From assembly GCA_963798745.1 (NCBI GenBank), contig CAWCUF010000005.1, positions 62,001-126,000 on the forward strand: a stretch of DNA of 64,000 nt. The letters run 5' to 3'. A program made the position numbers and the translations under genes. Shown here one piece after another: positions 49,650 through 58,055 of this stretch; position 1 is the stretch's first letter; every line of letters begins with the position of its first letter. This stretch comes from Prado023 sp963798745. GTDB lineage: Bacteria; Actinomycetota; Actinomycetes; S36-B12; CAIYMF01. Under the pieces are notes generated by a model that worked only from the letters and a program-made list of their open reading frames with translations, was not told the origin of the DNA and ran no database searches.

Positions 49650-51374
49650 GTGCCCCAACTGCGGATCGCCCTGGCTCAGGTCAACCCCGTCGTCGGCGAC
49701 CTCGCCGGCAACACCGAACTCGTGGTCGAGGCGGTCCGCGCGGCCCACGCCGGCGGTGCGCACCTGGTGGCGCTGCCGGAGATGGTCCTGACCGGATACC
49801 CGATCGAGGACCTCGCGCTGCGCTGGTCGTTCCAGCAGGCGTCCATCGCCGCCCTGGACACCCTGGCGACGCGGTTGGCGACCCACGGCCTGGGCGAGAT
49901 CGCGGTGATCATGGGCTACCTCGACCTGCGCGACGTCGGCCGCGACCACCCACTGGGCACCCCGCGCGGCGCCCCCATCAACGCCGCCGCCGTGCTGCAC
50001 GGCGGCCAGGTCGTGGCGCGCTACGCCAAGCACCACCTGCCCAACTACGGCGTGTTCGACGAGTTCCGCTACTTCGTGTCGGGCACGCAGCCGTGCGTGG
50101 TCCGCCTGCACGGGGTGGACGTCGCGCTGGCGATCTGCGAGGACCTCTGGCAGGACGGCGGTCCGGTGGCCCAGGTCGCCAACAGCGGCGCGGGCCTGCT
50201 CGTGGTCATCAACGGCTCGCCCTACGAGGTGCACAAGGACGACTCCCGCCTGGCCCTGGCCGCCCGCCGGGCGGTGGAGGCCAACGCGGCGCTGGCCTAC
50301 GTGAACCTCGTCGGCGGCCAGGACGAGCTGGTCTTCGACGGGGACTCGCTGGTGGTCGACGCCACCGGTGCGCTGGTCGCCCGGGCGCCGCAGTTCACCG
50401 AGCATCTGCTGATCGTCGACCTCGACCTGCCGGCCGCGCGCGACTTCTGCACCGCCGAGATCAGCGCCGATCCGCTGCCCGTCTATCCCCCGCTGCCCCC
50501 GCCGACCATAGAGGCGCGCCTGACCGACGAGGCGGAGATGTACGCCGCGCTGGTCGTCGGCCTGCGCGACTACGTGCAGAAGAACGGCTTCCGGTCGGTC
50601 ACGTTCGGGTTCTCCGGTGGCATCGACTCCGCCCTGGTCGCCGCCCTCGCGGCCGACGCGATCGGCGGCGAGAACGTCCACGGCATCTCGATGCCCAGCC
50701 GGTACTCCTCGCAGCACTCCCAGGACGACGCGTTCGACCTGGCCCGCCGGATCGGTGCGCACTGCCGACTGCTGCCGATCGCGCCCATGTTCGACGCGTA
50801 CCTGGCCTCGATGGAGCTGACCGGGCTGGCCGAGGAGAACCTGCAGGCCCGGATCCGCGGCACCGCTGTGATGGCGGTGAGCAACCAGGAGGGCCACCTC
50901 GTGCTGGCCCCGGGCAACAAGAGCGAGCTGTCGGTGGGCTACTCCACGATCTACGGGGATGCGGTCGGCGGGTTCGGCCCGATCAAGGACGTGCCGAAGT
51001 CGAGCGTCTTCCGGCTCGCGCGCTGGCGCAACGCCGAGGCCGCGCGGCTGGGCCAGGAACCGCCCATCCCGCCGAACTCGATCGACAAGCCACCCTCGGC
51101 CGAGTTGCGCCCCGACCAGGTGGACACCGACTCGCTGCCTGCCTACGACCTGCTCGACGACATCCTCGACGACTACGTGGAGCACGACCGGGGGGCCGCC
51201 GAGCTGGTGGCCGACGGCTACGAGCGGGCCCTGGTGGAGCGGATCATGCGCTTGACCGACCTCGCCGAGTACAAGCGCCGCCAGTACCCGATCGGCACCA
51301 AGATCACGCCCAGGTCCTTCGGCCGGGACCGCCGCCAGCCGATCACCAACCGGTACCGCGAGTCCGCAGGCTGA
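49650..51374 (+). CDS. nadE: Glutamine-dependent NAD+ synthetase
   Basis: 574 residues from a GTG. The N-terminal nitrilase-fold amidase (1-275) has the Glu44-Lys127-Cys163 triad in VALPEMVLTG, RYAKHHLPNYGVFDEFRYF and ALAICEDLWQD. The C-terminal synthetase domain (from ~300) has the P-loop-like FGFSGGIDSALVAAL, then GISMPSRYSSQHSQDDAFDL and LAPGNKSELSVGYSTIYGD. It hydrolyses glutamine and channels ammonia to amidate nicotinate adenine dinucleotide, the last step of NAD+ synthesis. The length matches the shorter glutamine-dependent class; the mycobacterial enzyme is about 680. Its stop codon abuts a pentanucleotide repeat. Confidence 0.95.
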   Translation: MPQLRIALAQVNPVVGDLAGNTELVVEAVRAAHAGGAHLVALPEMVLTGYPIEDLALRWSFQQASIAALDTLATRLATHGLGEIAVIMGYLDLRDVGRDHPLGTPRGAPINAAAVLHGGQVVARYAKHHLPNYGVFDEFRYFVSGTQPCVVRLHGVDVALAICEDLWQDGGPVAQVANSGAGLLVVINGSPYEVHKDDSRLALAARRAVEANAALAYVNLVGGQDELVFDGDSLVVDATGALVARAPQFTEHLLIVDLDLPAARDFCTAEISADPLPVYPPLPPPTIEARLTDEAEMYAALVVGLRDYVQKNGFRSVTFGFSGGIDSALVAALAADAIGGENVHGISMPSRYSSQHSQDDAFDLARRIGAHCRLLPIAPMFDAYLASMELTGLAEENLQARIRGTAVMAVSNQEGHLVLAPGNKSELSVGYSTIYGDAVGGFGPIKDVPKSSVFRLARWRNAEAARLGQEPPIPPNSIDKPPSAELRPDQVDTDSLPAYDLLDDILDDYVEHDRGAAELVADGYERALVERIMRLTDLAEYKRRQYPIGTKITPRSFGRDRRQPITNRYRESAG

Positions 51375-51479
51375 GTCCAGCCCGGTCCAGTCCCGTCCAG
51401 TCCAGTCCAGCCCACCCCGGTCCAGTGCCGTCCAGTCCAGCCCGGTCCAGTCCAGTCCAGTCCAGCCCATCCCAGTGCA
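51375..51479. repeat. Degenerate GTCCA pentanucleotide tandem repeat
   Basis: Twenty-one consecutive 5-nt units in perfect register. Twelve are exactly GTCCA and the others are variants such as GCCCG, GTCCC, GCCCA and GTGCC. It begins at the base after the nadE stop codon and ends 156 bp before panB. It is non-coding in the nadE frame. The variant pattern suggests an old array with block duplications. Confidence 0.9.
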
Positions 51480-51635
51480 GCTCTTGTCGCCGCTGCGGGA
51501 CTGCCCACGGGCACGGTTCTGGTTTGCCGCGCGCCACGTGCGGGCATCCCCACTCTGGCGCCACGCCCCCCGACGTGACACCATTCAGTCGTCCGGGGAC
51601 TCCGATCGTGAGCCTCGAGATGGGAGAGATCGTCA

Positions 51636-52517
51636 ATGACCCTGCCCGCCGCCCCAGGCACCCCCACCCCCGCCGCGAACTCCGCTGATGCCGCGACCCT
51701 GTACGGCGCGGCACCGACGGGCCGGCGGATCAGCACCCGTGACCTGATCGCGGCGAAGGCGCGCGGCGAGAAGTGGCCGATGATCACCTCGTACGACGCC
51801 CTGACCGCGCGGATCTTCGACGAGGCGGGCGTGCCGGTGATGCTCGTCGGTGACTCCGCGGCGATGGTCGTGTACGGCTACGACTCCACCGTGCCGGTCA
51901 CCGTCGATGACCTGCTGCCGCTGGCCGCCGCCGTCGTCCGCGGCTCGACGCGCGCGCTCGTGGTCGGGGACCTGCCGTTCGGCTCGTACCAGTCCTCGCC
52001 AGCCCAGGCCCTGGCGACCGCGGCCCGGTTCATGAAGGAGGCCGGCGTCGGCGCGGTGAAGCTCGAGGGCGGCGCGCGTGTGCTGCCACAGGTCGAGGCG
52101 CTGGTCAGTGCCGGCATCCCCGTGATGGCGCACCTGGGCCTGACCCCACAGTCGGTGAACCAGTTCGGCGGCTACCGGGTGCAGGGCCGCGGGGAGGACG
52201 GCGAGATCCTCATGCAGGACGCCAAGGCGATGCAGGCCGCCGGCGCGTTCGCGATCGTGCTGGAGGTGGTGCCCAGCGACCTCGCCGAGCGCGTGACCCA
52301 GAGCCTGTCGATCCCGACCATCGGCATCGGGGCGGGCGCGGCCACTGACGCCCAGGTGCTGGTCTGGCAGGACATGGCCGGGCTCACCCCGGGCCGCGCA
52401 CCCAAGTTCGTCAAGCGCTACGCCGACCTCGGCGCAGTCCTGTCGGGTGCGGTGACGCAGTGGGCCGACGAGGTGGTGTCTGGCAACTACCCGGGCCCGG
52501 AGCACGAGTACCGCTGA
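51636..52517 (+). CDS. panB: 3-methyl-2-oxobutanoate hydroxymethyltransferase
   Basis: 293 residues with a variable N-terminus, then the complete PanB TIM-barrel: ISTRDLIAAKARGEKWPMIT, LVGDSAAMVVYGYDSTVPVT, ALVVGDLPFGSYQSSPAQAL, AGVGAVKLEGG, PVMAHLGLTPQSVNQFGGYR and IPTIGIGAGAATDAQVLVWQ. It adds a one-carbon unit from methylene-THF to 2-oxoisovalerate, the first step of pantothenate synthesis. The Mg ligands are in VGDSAAM and GDLPFGSY. GGGAGAG upstream of the ATG serves as ribosome site. Its end carries an inverted repeat (52544-52586). Confidence 0.95.
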   Translation: MTLPAAPGTPTPAANSADAATLYGAAPTGRRISTRDLIAAKARGEKWPMITSYDALTARIFDEAGVPVMLVGDSAAMVVYGYDSTVPVTVDDLLPLAAAVVRGSTRALVVGDLPFGSYQSSPAQALATAARFMKEAGVGAVKLEGGARVLPQVEALVSAGIPVMAHLGLTPQSVNQFGGYRVQGRGEDGEILMQDAKAMQAAGAFAIVLEVVPSDLAERVTQSLSIPTIGIGAGAATDAQVLVWQDMAGLTPGRAPKFVKRYADLGAVLSGAVTQWADEVVSGNYPGPEHEYR

Positions 52518-52543
52518 CGCCGCGGTGAGGCCGTCTGCGCGCT

Positions 52544-52586
52544 TGGATCATCGATCTGGCAGAAGGAGTGCTGTATCGATGATCCA
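52544..52586. terminator. Inverted repeat between convergent panB and small gene
   Basis: TGGATCATCGAT (52544-52555) and ATCGATGATCCA (52575-52586) are perfect 12-base arms with a 19-nt loop. It lies 27 nt after panB and 10 nt after the end of the minus-strand gene, placed as a bidirectional terminator. The stem is unusually AT-rich for this genome and has no U-tract. Confidence 0.45.
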
Positions 52587-52595
52587 GCGTCGGAG

Positions 52596-52778
52596 TCAGT
52601 CCTCGAGGTCGGTGTCAGTCCAGCGGGGGTCGTGGTCCCAGGCCTCGGAGCGCTTGTGCGCCCGGTCCAGGGCGGCCTGCGCGGACTGCTGATCGGGGTA
52701 GGGGCCCAGCCGCTCGGCGTGCGCGCAGCCCTCGTCACCCTCGACGGCCATGTGGGTCAGGCAGAACCAGTACGACAC
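52596..52778 (-). CDS. Small conserved actinobacterial protein
   Basis: 60 residues: MSYWFCLTHMAVEGDEGCAH, RLGPYPDQQSAQAALDRAHK, RSEAWDHDPRW. The pattern (YWFCLTHxxVE.EGC, RLGPYPxxxxAxxAL, RNxAWD) is that of a short protein common in actinobacteria next to map and sometimes mislabelled as the aminopeptidase. Two cysteines and two histidines in the first 20 residues could bind a metal. The C-terminal half resembles a SPOR-like helix. GGAGG lies upstream of the ATG. It is divergent from map; function unknown. Confidence 0.75.
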   Translation of the reverse strand: MSYWFCLTHMAVEGDEGCAHAERLGPYPDQQSAQAALDRAHKRSEAWDHDPRWTDTDLED

Positions 52779-52852
52779 CGTGCCTCCTCCTGCTGGGCTG
52801 GCTCCCGACGCTACCGGCCACGCAAGGGCACTGTCCTGCGTAGTCTTGACCC

Positions 52853-53716
52853 ATGTCGATCGCCACGCGCGCGCCGCTGGCCCCCGGGCGCCTCTCGCCG
52901 CGGCGGCCGGTGCCGGCCTCCATCCCCCGACCTGAGTACGTCGACCAGCCCAGACCAGCGCCCTACACCGGCGGTGAGGTCAAGGATGCCCAGACGATCG
53001 CCGCGATGCGGGTGGCCGGTCACCTGGCGGCCCGCGCGTTGGCCGAGGTGGGCCGAGCCGTCGCACCGGGCGTGACCACCGATGAACTCGACCGGATCGG
53101 CCACGATTTCCTCTGCGACCACGGGGCCTATCCCTCGACCCTGAGCTACCGCGGGTACCCGAAGTCCCTGTGCGCCAGCCTCAACGAGGTCATCTGCCAC
53201 GGCATCCCCGACAGCACGGTGCTGCGCGAGGGCGACATCTGCAACATCGACATCACGGGCTACCTCAACGGGGTGCACGGCGACACGAACGCCACATTCC
53301 TGGTCGGCGAGGTGGCCGACGAGCCGCGCCTGCTCGTGGAACGCACCCACGAGGCCACGATCCGCGCGATCAGGGCCGTGCGCCCCGGGCGGCCGATCAA
53401 CGTCATCGGCCGGGTCATCGAGTCCTACGCCCGACGCTTCGGCTACGGCGTCGTGCGCGACTTCACCGGCCACGGCATCGGCACGGCGTTCCACACCGGC
53501 CTGATCATCCCGCACCACGACGACCCGCACGCCGACACGATCATGCTGCCCGGCATGACGTTCACCATCGAGCCGATGCTCACGCTGGGCACCCACGACT
53601 ACCGGATGTGGGACGACGGCTGGACGGCGGTGACCGCCGATGGCAGTTGGACCGCTCAGTTCGAGCACACGCTGCTGGTCACTGAGGACGGCGCGGAGAT
53701 CCTGACGCTGCCCTGA
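52853..53716 (+). CDS. map: Type I methionine aminopeptidase
   Basis: 287 residues. A ~40-residue N-terminal extension with PxxP-like segments (LSPRRPVPASIPRPEYVDQP) is typical of the type Ic form in actinobacteria. The catalytic pita-bread fold has its metal ligands in DICNIDITGYLNGVHGDTNA (two Asp), FTGHGIGTAFH (His), FTIEPMLTLG (Glu) and AQFEHTLLVT (Glu). ASLNEVICHGIP carries the substrate-side His. It removes initiator methionine from nascent proteins and is essential in most bacteria unless a second copy exists. It is divergent from the 60-residue protein gene. Confidence 0.95.
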   Translation: MSIATRAPLAPGRLSPRRPVPASIPRPEYVDQPRPAPYTGGEVKDAQTIAAMRVAGHLAARALAEVGRAVAPGVTTDELDRIGHDFLCDHGAYPSTLSYRGYPKSLCASLNEVICHGIPDSTVLREGDICNIDITGYLNGVHGDTNATFLVGEVADEPRLLVERTHEATIRAIRAVRPGRPINVIGRVIESYARRFGYGVVRDFTGHGIGTAFHTGLIIPHHDDPHADTIMLPGMTFTIEPMLTLGTHDYRMWDDGWTAVTADGSWTAQFEHTLLVTEDGAEILTLP

Positions 53717-53744
53717 GGTCGGTCCGGGCGGGACGTTCGGCCCA

Positions 53745-53758
53745 GTTAATCGTTCAAC
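53745..53758. promoter_or_regulatory. Candidate MarR operator
   Basis: GTTAATCGTTCAAC is an imperfect palindrome (GTT and AAC ends, central CG) 20 bp upstream of the marR ATG and AT-richer than its surroundings. This placement fits MarR autoregulation. Confidence 0.4.
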
Positions 53759-53778
53759 CAATGGGTACCATGGGGGGC

Positions 53779-54234
53779 ATGACCCAGTGGCTCAGCGAAC
53801 GTGAACAGCAGTTCTGGCGCGGCTGGATCGCGACCAGCATGCTCCTGCCCGAGCAGCTCAACCGCGACCTGCACGAGCAGCACGGACTGACCGGCACCGA
53901 CTACCAGATCCTCGTCGAACTCTCCGAGGCACCGGATCGGCGCATGCGGATGAGCACGTTGGCCGACCACACCCTGCTCTCCCGCAGCCGGCTGTCGCAC
54001 CAGATCGACCGGATGACCAAGGCCGGGTTGGTGGTCCGCGAGGTGTGCGACGACGATGGGCGGGGCATGTTCGCCGTGCTCACCGACCTGGGCTGGGACA
54101 CCATCGTCGCCGCGGCGCCCGACCACGTCGCCAGCGTGCGCCGGCACCTGCTCGACCGCCTCACCACGCAGGAGTTCGAGGCCTTCGGCCAGGCGTGCAT
54201 CAAGGTCGCCGACGCGCTGCGCGACGAGCACTGA
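53779..54234 (+). CDS. MarR-family transcriptional regulator
   Basis: 151 residues from MTQWLSEREQQFWRGWIATS (ATG 53779 with GGGGGG upstream; an ATG at 53761 also possible). Winged helix: GLTGTDYQILVELSEAPDRR, MRMSTLADHTLLSRSRLSHQ, IDRMTKAGLVVREVCDDDGR, GMFAVLTDLGWDTI. The DDGRG wing tip and layout are standard for the family. The ligand is unknown. The gene ends 7 nt before the convergent CPBP protease gene. Confidence 0.9.
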   Translation: MTQWLSEREQQFWRGWIATSMLLPEQLNRDLHEQHGLTGTDYQILVELSEAPDRRMRMSTLADHTLLSRSRLSHQIDRMTKAGLVVREVCDDDGRGMFAVLTDLGWDTIVAAAPDHVASVRRHLLDRLTTQEFEAFGQACIKVADALRDEH

Positions 54235-54241
54235 TCAAGCA

Positions 54242-54949
54242 TCAGTCGGTGTCCCTGGTGCGCGCCTGCCGGCGGCCCACCAACCACGCGGCGATCGACC
54301 CCGGACCGTTCGTGGCCCAGTGCAGACCCATCGGCGCCAGGATGCTGCCGCTCCACACGACCAGCATCGCGAACAGCACCCCCGCCGCGCCCGTGGCCAG
54401 GATGGTGAGCGCCACAGTCACCAGTTTCGCGGCCCATCCAGCGCCGAGTTGACTGGTAAGTGAGTGCGAATCGTGCATCTCCAGCGCGGGCAGGATGTGC
54501 CAGAGCCCGAACAGGAACGCCGAGCCGAGCACGCCGATGACCGTCCCGTACAGGTGGGTGAGCAGACCCAGGAGCACGCTGCGGAACACGATCTCCTCGA
54601 GCAGCACCGTGCCCAGCGGGATCTCCACGAGGGACTTGCGCGCCACCTGCGCACCGCTGGTGCCCATGATGCGCTCGTCGGCGAACAGGGGATTCAGCCG
54701 CGGGATGGCCACACCCAGCCCCATCCCCACGCTGACGATCCCGATCGCGGCCGCACCCCACAGCAGACCGTGCAGCCAGTTGGTCCAGCCCATCTCCGCC
54801 CGCGTCAGGCCCGCCATCGAGCCGAACAGCACGAACGCCACGGTCCAGCCCAGGGCCAGCGGCACGTACCAGCGTCGGCTGACGTGGAAGGTCGTGACGC
54901 TGGCCAGCAGCATCATCATCAGCAGGAGCCCCAGCGCGAGCTCATCCAC
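54242..54949 (-). CDS. CPBP-family intramembrane protease
   Basis: About 235 residues from a GTG at 54949 (VDELALGLLLMMMLLASVTT), preferred because it leaves only an 8-nt overlap with the upstream channel gene; the frame is open to 55048. It has about six to seven helices. CPBP (Abi/Rce1-like) motifs: EEIVFRSVLLGLLTHLYG (EExxxR), FLFGLWHILPALEMH (second conserved His) and MGLHWATNGPG (HxxxN). These residues form the glutamate/histidine active site of CAAX-protease-like enzymes. The substrate is unknown. It is probably cotranscribed with the ion channel upstream. Confidence 0.85.
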   Translation of the reverse strand: MDELALGLLLMMMLLASVTTFHVSRRWYVPLALGWTVAFVLFGSMAGLTRAEMGWTNWLHGLLWGAAAIGIVSVGMGLGVAIPRLNPLFADERIMGTSGAQVARKSLVEIPLGTVLLEEIVFRSVLLGLLTHLYGTVIGVLGSAFLFGLWHILPALEMHDSHSLTSQLGAGWAAKLVTVALTILATGAAGVLFAMLVVWSGSILAPMGLHWATNGPGSIAAWLVGRRQARTRDTD

Positions 54950-55634
54950 GTTCGTGGGCACCGCCGGGCTCGACCTCGGAGCCGTCCCCGGAGTTGCTGG
55001 TGCTGCCACCGTGGCCGCTGTCCCACGGGTCGGCGTCGTCGTCGACATCGACTGTCGTTGACGTGCGCGCCTGTGCCACGATGTCGTTGCGCGCCTTCAC
55101 AGCACGCCTGGCGGAGAACCCCAGGGCCTTGAAGGCCGTGCCGATCAGGATCATCCCGAGCACCATCTGGGCCGTCACCATGACCCGGGCGAGGTTGCTG
55201 ACCGGAGAGATGTCACCGAACCCGACGGTGGCCAGCACCGTGGTCGTGAAGTAGAGCCCGCCGATCTTGTCGATGCCCTGGGTGAAGGCCTGCGGGTCGC
55301 CCTCCGAGACCGACACGTACAGCAGGGCGAACAGGGTGACGAACAGTCCGAACACCAGGGCCAGCGCCTCGAGTGCGGCGACCACCGGGCGCTGCGAGCG
55401 CGACACGCGCCCGAGCTGGTGGGCGAAGACGGAGAGGATGAGCGCAATGCCCAGGCAGGCAGCCACTGCTCCGGCGGCCGCCGCGCCCTCGCCCTCGATG
55501 GGCAACAGGAAGTAGAGCAGGATCGTGGCGGCCACCACGCCCAGGACGCGCGCGATGATGACCAGGAGGATCCGTCGGGGAATGCGGTCGCCAGCAGCCG
55601 CAGCCTCGAACATCTCCGTCGAGCCGCTGCCCAT
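54942..55634 (-). CDS. Potassium-channel-like ion channel
   Basis: 230 residues from ATG 55634 (GAGGAAGGGG upstream; longer frame to 55862 rejected). It has four hydrophobic segments. Segments 1-2 (ILLVIIARVLGVVAATILLY; AAAAGAVAACLGIALILSVF) precede the two-helix pore unit. The selectivity filter is in FTTTVLATVGFGDISPVSNL, with inner helix VMVTAQMVLGMILIGTAFKA. TVGFG is a K+ filter variant. The C-terminal tail is acidic (VDVDDDADPWDS) and has no RCK domain. It likely conducts K+ across the cytoplasmic membrane. Confidence 0.87.
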   Translation of the reverse strand: MGSGSTEMFEAAAAGDRIPRRILLVIIARVLGVVAATILLYFLLPIEGEGAAAAGAVAACLGIALILSVFAHQLGRVSRSQRPVVAALEALALVFGLFVTLFALLYVSVSEGDPQAFTQGIDKIGGLYFTTTVLATVGFGDISPVSNLARVMVTAQMVLGMILIGTAFKALGFSARRAVKARNDIVAQARTSTTVDVDDDADPWDSGHGGSTSNSGDGSEVEPGGAHERG

Positions 55635-55684
55635 CCGGCCCCTTCCTCGAGGTGTCTGGCCGCAGCCTACCCACTGTGTCCCCG

Positions 55685-56614
55685 CTACACAGCCAGGAAT
55701 GCGGCCAGCACGACCAGAGTCGCGATCACCGCCTCGACCCCACCGATCGCGCCGGGCCGCAGCCCAGGACGCAGCAGGATCGAGCGGATCAGGGCCGGCA
55801 CGAGCCCGACGAGCCACCACGGGTTCACCAGCCCGCCGACTAGCACGAGCGAGCCATGCCAACCCAGGTTGGCGATGCGGAAGGAGCGCCGGCCCGCCTC
55901 GCGCAGGATCGACTTCACATGCACGACCGCCCCGGCCAGGTAGGCGGTGACGATCAGGGTCGCCTGGAGAGTCGGCCCGCCCAGGGCGTCCAGTGCCTCT
56001 CGTGGGCCGGCGACGACTCCGACAGCCAACGGCAGAGCCACTCCGGCCTGGGCGACCAGGAGCAGGTCATTGGCCAGGCTGCGCTCGCCGCGTCGGGCCG
56101 CCACGACCAGCCCACCGATCCAGAGCACCCCCAGCAGCGCAGCCGCGCCGAGCAGCCACGGCCGGGTGATCGCCAGCGGCAGGCCCAGCAGCGCAGTGAG
56201 GATCACCCAGGGCAGCGCCCGGTCGCGCTCCCGGCGGGCCAGCCGCGTCCACGACCCCCGCCGGGCGCGCGCGGTCAGTGCCCGGCCGGCGTAGTAGCCG
56301 ACCGGATAGGCCGACACCCAGGCGGCCAGGAACAGCCAGCCGGCCGGGCTGGCCCCGCTGATGGCGAACGCGCACAGCACCGGCACGATCAGGAACGCCC
56401 ACGCGCCGTGCTGCGGAGGGATCGCAGGCCACCATCGCGACTGCGTGGCGGCCCGGCGCGGCGCGGCGCGGCCCGGTGCGTCAGGCGCAGGCGCGGCGGG
56501 CGCAGGCGCGGGCCTTGATTCGAGAGGTTCGGCCGCCGGTTGGGCGTGGTCCCGTACCGATGAGAGTGCGGTGAACTCCCCCGCGGGGACGGCTCCGTAA
56601 CGGTCCGCGGTCAT
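55685..56614 (-). CDS. YwiC-like membrane protein
   Basis: 309 residues. The first 60 are disordered and Ala/Pro-rich. The family signature WWPAIPPQHGAWAFLIVPVL follows, then about eight to nine helices (WLFLAAWVSAYPVGYYAGRA, ALPWVILTALLGLPLAITRP, AYLAGAVVHVKSILREAGRR, NLGWHGSLVLVGG). PPQHGAWAFL marks the YwiC-like family, whose function is not established; conserved His and Arg residues near the membrane are typical. It follows the META-domain gene by 7 nt, so both are probably in one operon. Confidence 0.85.
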   Translation of the reverse strand: MTADRYGAVPAGEFTALSSVRDHAQPAAEPLESRPAPAPAAPAPDAPGRAAPRRAATQSRWWPAIPPQHGAWAFLIVPVLCAFAISGASPAGWLFLAAWVSAYPVGYYAGRALTARARRGSWTRLARRERDRALPWVILTALLGLPLAITRPWLLGAAALLGVLWIGGLVVAARRGERSLANDLLLVAQAGVALPLAVGVVAGPREALDALGGPTLQATLIVTAYLAGAVVHVKSILREAGRRSFRIANLGWHGSLVLVGGLVNPWWLVGLVPALIRSILLRPGLRPGAIGGVEAVIATLVVLAAFLAV

Positions 56615-56621
56615 GGCCGCC

Positions 56622-56987
56622 CTACTCCGGATCCGCCGAGGGCACGTAGGCCAGCAGACACGTCCCCGCGGAGTCGAGCAGCTCCAGTCGCTGCGCAGGG
56701 CGCCGCAGGCCAGCGACCTGCCCCAGCAGCGCCAGGTAGGCCTGCTCGGCAGCCATCGCCGCCGGCGGCCCGGCCATCATCGTCATCCCGAACGGCCCGA
56801 GTGCCAAGGTGCCGTCGGGCTGCGCATGGCAGGTACCGAAGTAGCGGTTGACCGGCGCCCTGCCACCGGCACGTTCCTGCTGGAAGCCGAGGGTCACGTG
56901 CATGGCCGACCAGTCGACGTCCAGGTCGGCGGCCTCGACGAGGTCCCATTGGGTACCCCACGGCAACTGCGTCGCGCTGTCGTGCAT
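56622..56987 (-). CDS. META/HslJ-domain protein
   Basis: 121 residues from ATG 56987 (AGGATGG upstream; the longer frame to 57143 runs into the cysK start region). One META-like domain: LPWGTQWDLVEAADL, HVTLGFQQERAGGRAPVNRY, FGTCHAQPDGTLALGPFGMT, MMAGPPAAMAAEQAYLALLG, LELLDSAGTCLLAYVP. The ragged beta-strands, NRYFG and TMMAGP segments are diagnostic. No signal peptide is visible, unlike HslJ of E. coli. Often linked to stress resistance; role here unknown. It lies divergently from cysK. Confidence 0.8.
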   Translation of the reverse strand: MHDSATQLPWGTQWDLVEAADLDVDWSAMHVTLGFQQERAGGRAPVNRYFGTCHAQPDGTLALGPFGMTMMAGPPAAMAAEQAYLALLGQVAGLRRPAQRLELLDSAGTCLLAYVPSADPE

Positions 56988-57120
56988 GCGACCATCCTGA
57001 CCCACACCCTTCCTGTCCGTCACATCCGGGGCCCTGCCGCCCAGCGAGCCCGGTTGCGCCGTCGGCGATTTCTCCAACCCGGAGGTTGCCAAAATAAGAC
57101 TGCGGACTAGGATTTCGCCC

Positions 57121-58053
57121 ATGCGCATCGCAACGGACGTCACTCAACTCATTGGAAACACCCCCCTGGTCCGGCTCAACCGGGTCACCGACGGCGCCGG
57201 GGCCACAGTCCTGGCCAAGCTGGAGTTCTTCAACCCGGCCAACTCCGTCAAGGACCGGATCGGCGTGGCAATGCTCGACGCCGCGCAGGAGGCGGGACAG
57301 ATCGGCCCGGACACCGTGATCGTCGAGCCGACCAGCGGCAACACCGGGATCGCCCTGGCGATGGTGTGCGCGGCGCGCGGCATCAAGTGCGTGCTGACGA
57401 TGCCCGAGACCATGAGCAAGGAGCGCCGGATGCTGCTGCGTGCCTACGGCGCGGAGCTGATCCTGACGCCTGGGCCCGAGGGAATGGGCGGCGCGATCGC
57501 CAAGGCCGCCGCACTGGCCGAGGAGCACGAGAACTACCTGATGCCCCAGCAGTTCGCCAACCCCGCGAACCCGGCGATCCACCGGGCCACCACCGCCGAG
57601 GAGATCTGGGCCGACACCGACGGTGCGGTCGACATCCTGGTCAGCGGGGTGGGCACCGGCGGCACGATCACCGGGGTCGGCCAGGTTCTCAAGGAGCGCA
57701 AGCCCGAGGTGCAGCTCATCGCGGTGGAGCCGGCCGCCTCCCCGGTGCTGTCCGGCGGCGCCAAGGGCCCCCACCCGATCCAGGGCATCGGCGCCGGGTT
57801 CGTCCCCGAGGTGCTGGACACCGACCTGTACGACGAGGTGCTCACCGTCGAGGCAGGCGATGCCATGGCCACCGCGCGGCGCGCGGCCGCCGAGGAGGGC
57901 CTGCTCGTCGGGATCTCCTCCGGCGCGGCGATCTGGGCCGCGGCGCAGGTGGCTGCCCGCCCGGAGAACGCAGGCAAGCAGATCGTGGTGATCATCCCCT
58001 CCTACGGCGAGCGCTACCTGTCCACGCCGCTGTTCGCCGACCTGGCCGACTAG
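57121..58053 (+). CDS. cysK: Cysteine synthase A (O-acetylserine sulfhydrylase)
   Basis: 310 residues, normal for CysK. PLP lysine Lys44 lies in FNPANSVKDRIGVAM. The substrate loop is EPTSGNTGIALAMVC, the phosphate-binding loop GVGTGGTITGVGQVL and the C-terminal serine region GISSGAAIWAA. It replaces the acetyl group of O-acetylserine with sulfide to give cysteine. It is followed 2 nt later by cysE, so the two last steps of cysteine synthesis are one operon and the enzymes may form the cysteine synthase complex. A C-terminal Ile in CysE, needed to dock into CysK, is indeed present. Confidence 0.95.
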   Translation: MRIATDVTQLIGNTPLVRLNRVTDGAGATVLAKLEFFNPANSVKDRIGVAMLDAAQEAGQIGPDTVIVEPTSGNTGIALAMVCAARGIKCVLTMPETMSKERRMLLRAYGAELILTPGPEGMGGAIAKAAALAEEHENYLMPQQFANPANPAIHRATTAEEIWADTDGAVDILVSGVGTGGTITGVGQVLKERKPEVQLIAVEPAASPVLSGGAKGPHPIQGIGAGFVPEVLDTDLYDEVLTVEAGDAMATARRAAAEEGLLVGISSGAAIWAAAQVAARPENAGKQIVVIIPSYGERYLSTPLFADLAD

Positions 58054-58055
58054 CA

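Noticed and set aside
47849..51688. 1279-codon plus-strand frame across glnE, glnA2 and nadE
   Set aside because: It runs antisense through two real genes and out of frame through a third; composition is that of a shadow.
51218..51787. Apparent GLDWTG-repeat protein on the minus strand
   Set aside because: The repeat is only the translation of the GTCCA array read backwards, without start signal or flanking domain.
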